Shown here: positions 60,926 to 64,000 of the stretch, piece after piece | Layout of the letters: each line of letters begins with the position of its first letter | Numbering within the stretch: position 1 is the stretch's first letter | Assembly (NCBI RefSeq): GCF_030052815.1 | Contig: NC_079504.1 | Span: 90,060,533 to 90,124,532, forward strand | Length of the DNA: 64,000 nt | Direction: 5' to 3' | Origin: Hevea brasiliensis | Taxonomy: Eukaryota; Streptophyta; Magnoliopsida; Malpighiales; Euphorbiaceae | The notes under the pieces: model-generated | What the model was told of the DNA's origin: nothing | Databases searched by the model: none | What the model saw: the letters and a program-made list of their open reading frames with translations, nothing else | Program-made: the position numbers and the translations under genes

Positions 60926-61787
60926 GAAATCAATATTACTCCCAAAGCAAATCCGATCCAGCAACCGGTTGTACCAAGAAAGGTTTATTTAACAAGATCC
61001 CGAGCGAAGAAGATAATAGAAGAACAAGAACAAGTGTAGAACCTACAGAGGCAAGTTTCAGAATTAAGGGAACAAATATCAGAATTAATGGAGATGATGA
61101 GAGAAATGTCCCAAAATAAGGAATGCACCCAGCCAGCACCGGAACTAAGTTTACTAGTGATTTCCCTACTTACAACAACAATTGACACTTATGCCCACAA
61201 ATTTCATGATCAAGCCTTAACTTCTTTCACCTTCCAAACTCCCATCCCTGATCCAACAATTACCTTCAATCCAACATTCCCTAGCAACGAGTTTCCTGTC
61301 TCTTATCATAAAGCTATCTTGAATATGGAATTTCATCCTTCAGTACCAATCCCTTCAGTTTACCCAACAAACAAATTTCCAAATGGGGAGATAACTCATG
61401 CAGTAGGAGGGAAAAATAGAGAAAAAGAAAATGAGAAGTTATCTGCTTTGGAAGAAAGACTAAGAGCTATCGAAGGGTTAAATATATATGGCTCAGTTGA
61501 TGTGCCGTCACTGAGATTAGTACCAGATGTATTTGTGCCACTGAAATTTAAAGTCCCAGAATTTGACAAATACAGTGGAAACTCTGACCCACGCATCCAC
61601 TTAGCCACTTACATAGCTAAGATGTCCGCTCTCACAGAAGATGACAGACTCTTAGTACACTTCTTCCATGAAAGTCTCACGAGAGCAGCTTTACGGTGGT
61701 ACAAACAATTGGATAGGAGTAGATTATGCTCCTGGAAGGATTTGGCTGATGCTTTCCTTAAGTAAAACAAGTTCAATTGTGATGTTG
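60926..61787 (+). pseudogene. gag: gag of the Tat element, 5' part
   Basis: The open frame from the acceptor-like site reads ITPKANPIQQPVV... with TAG at 61037-61039, then a coiled coil (RQVSELREQISELMEMMREM) and, from an ATG at 61088, 225 codons ending at 61765. The capsid-type region (VPEFDKYSGNSDPRIHLATY, FFHESLTRAALRWYKQL, SWKDLADAFLK) is the Tat/Athila gag signature. A TAA at 61763 interrupts, and the reading is cut at 61787 by an LTR. The zinc knuckle and pol are not present in the window. Confidence 0.82.
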
Positions 61788-64000
61788 TGTAACACCCCTA
61801 AGTTCGGTAGTGCGTTCTACTGTTCCGGTGGCCAGTGTTGTCCGGACAGCTAGGATGCCTAGAACTACACTTTGTTATGATTGAGGAGACATAAAATAAT
61901 GAAATACAAGAAAAGAAAATACAAGAAAAACAAAGGAAACATAATAGCAAAGAAATGTAACCAAGTTAAGCGAGCCGAGAACCCTAGCGATGGGTGACCG
62001 CACCGGGAAGTCACGGCGTGGACCGTTGACTAGCCCTGGACCGCGGGGAACCCTGAAAAATATTTTTAGGACTTAAAGAGACATCAATTGAAGTATAAAT
62101 ATCATTAGAAATATCAAAGAAAAATTAATTAATTAGTACAAAGAAAAGTGAGAAATCGAAAAACGGACAAAACCCGGTGTTACCGAAAAATCGGGAATGC
62201 AACCCGAACAGGGGCATTGTGGTCATTTGACACCCCGAGTTGTCTTTTGAAAATATAATGAAAAATTAAATTAGTGGTACCTAATATAAATAGCAAAAAT
62301 GGGGAGTTAAATATGGGAAAATGAAATTTATGAATAAACTAATATTAAAGGCCCTTAGTGCTCCACTCACCCACCAAAGTGGACCACTTATTCATCAATT
62401 TGGACCAGCAGATTGTCATCTTCCTCACTTCTCAAAATTTCAGCCGTGAACCTCCATTGAAGATACTCCATGGCCAAAGCTTAACCAAGCCATGCAACCA
62501 TGATTTAGCCACATTTTTCACTAGCTTCCTTCACAAAAACTGTTCTACACCACTTGGGCAGTAGATAGGTAGCAAGAAGACCAAGTTTTGGAGAGGTTTT
62601 GAAGAGTTTCCAAAGTGGTAAATTTGTGTTTTTGGTTATTGCTTCATTAAAGTTTGTAAGGATGTTATGGGTGTTTGAATTATGGAGAGATTTTTGAGGT
62701 TTGATGTTTAAAGGGGGATGTGCACTTTTGGCAGCCATGGAAACACTTTGAAGGCAGTTTATTTTTGCTTGTAAATGGTGAATTAAATGATTGATTAAAT
62801 GTATATTGTGTAGGAAATTGTTTGGGTGATGTATACTTAGTATATGTAAATGTGAATTGAAATTTGAAGCTTGGAAATTAATGGAATGTAAAGGTACCAT
62901 TGCGGCAGGTTGTTAACTCTTGAAGAATGCTGGAATTCATGCTTGGTTTATGATATAATGGTGTTGAATTGTGATAGTGGTTATAGCAGTTTGAGGGTAT
63001 GTATGATGGTGTGAAGTTGAACATGTAAAAGTGTTATGGTTAGGTACTTGAATTGTTGTAATTGAGTTGAAAAATTCTGCACTTTATGGTGTATGTTGAA
63101 TGTAATTGTAAGCTACCAAAATGAGCTATAATATGTTGTAAATTATGTTTAGGTTATGGTACAACCAGAATTGACTTGAATGTTGAGTTTGGTAAGTGTT
63201 AGGAATGATTCTTGATGTGTATGAAAGAAATGCAATAAGGCAGTTTGAGTTTTAGGCCTAGAACTTTGAGTGTGTGGCTCTAATTGGTATGAGACCAATT
63301 GGAGGTGAAACTAGACACAACATGTGCCAACTTTCATGAAGGAAACTTGCCAAAATTCTGCTTGCAAGGTAGCTTGAAAAATGACCAAATCCGGATTAAG
63401 TGCAAATAAGGCCTGAAAAGTTACCATTTGGGCAGCAGTAAGTGTTTAGTCCATAACTCACTTATGACCAAAATGTCCAATTGACCTAAAATTTTGACCA
63501 TGAATAGCTAAGACCCATATCTACAAGTCTTATGAAGACACCAAAGTCCAGAAATGACCATAAGCAAGTCAAAGAGCTTGCACAAGTTCGGGTCCAAAAA
63601 CTAGCCGAACCAAAATTGACCTAAAATGACCTAAAGTGACCAATTTTGTTGCACTTTGACCAGCAATAGTAAAATGACCATAACTTGGCCTACATAACTT
63701 GAAATGACCTGAAATTTTTCCCCGCATGCAATAAGACATAGATCTACAAGTTTGTAGTTTTGATCGAAACCCGAAAACTGAGGGAACTAGGTCGTCCGGC
63801 TAGGTCAAACTAGTATCTCGGAATCCAGCAAATTGCAAGAAAATGCAGTATACACGGAAATGAACTTGGTAACATGTACCAACCCTAAAAGACTATCGAA
63901 TGTGACATATTAGTAACATTAAAACCTAAATTACCTGGAATGCACCGAGGGTCAACATATTAGGGTGACTAAGAAAATAATAGAATTCAGTGAATTATTT
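61788..64000 (+). repeat. LTR related to element A, inserted in the Tat gag; continues past the window
   Basis: Begins TGTAACACCCC and parallels the reverse complement of the element-A LTR start (2665 leftwards), including GTCCGGACAGCTAGGATG, the AGGGGCATT block and the 62500-62620 segment matching 1740-1870. A donor-like GTAAAT lies at 62618-62623. The reiterated CATAACT/CCAATTGACC modules are near 63283, 63450 and 63675. The left flank TGTTG (61783-61787) is the candidate TSD. Whether it is solo or a full element cannot be told. Confidence 0.75.

Larger units (their letters stand above)
28075..61787 (+). mobile_element. Tat/Ogre-type Ty3/gypsy element, 5' part, with nested insertions
   Basis: The proposed LTR starts TGTAGATACC at 28075 with no purine tract in front, as expected for a 5' LTR. 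It has a sense TATA at 32448, a primer-site-like TAGCGACTTCACTGGGGAT near 55702 (Ogre/Tat elements use a site of this GCGACTC..ACTGGGGA kind), then a DUF7745-like ORF upstream of gag, an arrangement known in Ogre/Tat. It is cut by a Tekay element (33602-54733), a copia solo LTR (56314-58418) and another LTR at 61788. pol is beyond the window or lost. The left boundary is the weak point. If wrong, 28075-32000 would be the 3' internal region of a second Tat copy. Confidence 0.65.

Noticed and set aside
1..64000. CRISPR arrays, operons, rRNA or tRNA genes
   Set aside because: Only retroelement primer sites resemble tRNA; the tandem arrays have no regular spacers; the sequence is plant nuclear.

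Overview
This window is a plant nuclear, heterochromatin-like island made entirely of nested LTR retrotransposons. I found no host gene, rRNA or tRNA gene. All lineages seen (Sirevirus and Angela-like Ty1/copia; Tekay-like chromovirus and Tat/Ogre Ty3/gypsy) are plant lineages. Very long LTRs (1.5 to about 6.5 kb), AT-rich DNA and initiator-Met-tRNA primer sites suggest a mid-to-large eudicot genome. Euphorbiaceae (rubber tree or relative) is my guess from familiarity with the families, at low confidence. Boundaries below rest on TG..CA ends, 5-bp target-site duplications (TSDs), primer binding sites (PBS), polypurine tracts (PPT) and paired LTRs read by eye.

Layout, nest 1 (1-23395). A minus-strand Tekay-like element 'A' has its 3' LTR at 1-2665 (cut by the window edge), a short 2.1-kb internal region carrying only scrambled gag scraps (2666-4751), and a 4.45-kb 5' LTR (4752-8981 plus 23177-23395). 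A solo Tekay-type LTR in minus orientation (8982-11113 plus 22633-23171) sits in that 5' LTR. Into the solo LTR went an almost intact 11.5-kb Sirevirus (11114-22632, plus strand) with gag, pol and a third, post-pol ORF.

Nest 2 (23396-28074) is an old diverged Tekay LTR fragment split by another minus solo LTR (24376-27814, TSD CAAAG/CAAAA).

Nest 3 (28075-61787) is a Tat/Ogre-type element, plus strand. Its 5' region holds an antisense gene-like cassette with a 'putative gypsy type transposon' domain, a sense TATA box, two kinds of tandem repeat, a PBS near 55702, a DUF7745-like first ORF (58681-60557) and a gag (60926-61787). A 21-kb Tekay chromovirus (33602-54733, TSD GTTCT) lies inside its tandem array, and inside that element's integrase lies a minus-strand Angela-like copia element (40722-50630, TSD ACAAC). 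A solo LTR of the same copia family (56314-58418, TSD TCACG) sits in the Tat leader, and an LTR related to element A (61788 to window end) cuts the Tat gag.

All coding regions carry stops and/or frameshifts, so each is annotated as a pseudogene. The most interesting signals are: a splice-donor-like site conserved in the LTRs of several families and paired, in two of them, with an acceptor just before the first ORF; a 75-bp intron-like insert in the Tekay integrase; an antisense gene-like cassette in what looks like the Tat U3; a promoter-plus-intron-like leader in front of the Sirevirus post-pol ORF; a palindromic 36-bp array in the copia leader; and a reiterated 40-nt module in the Ty3/gypsy LTRs.
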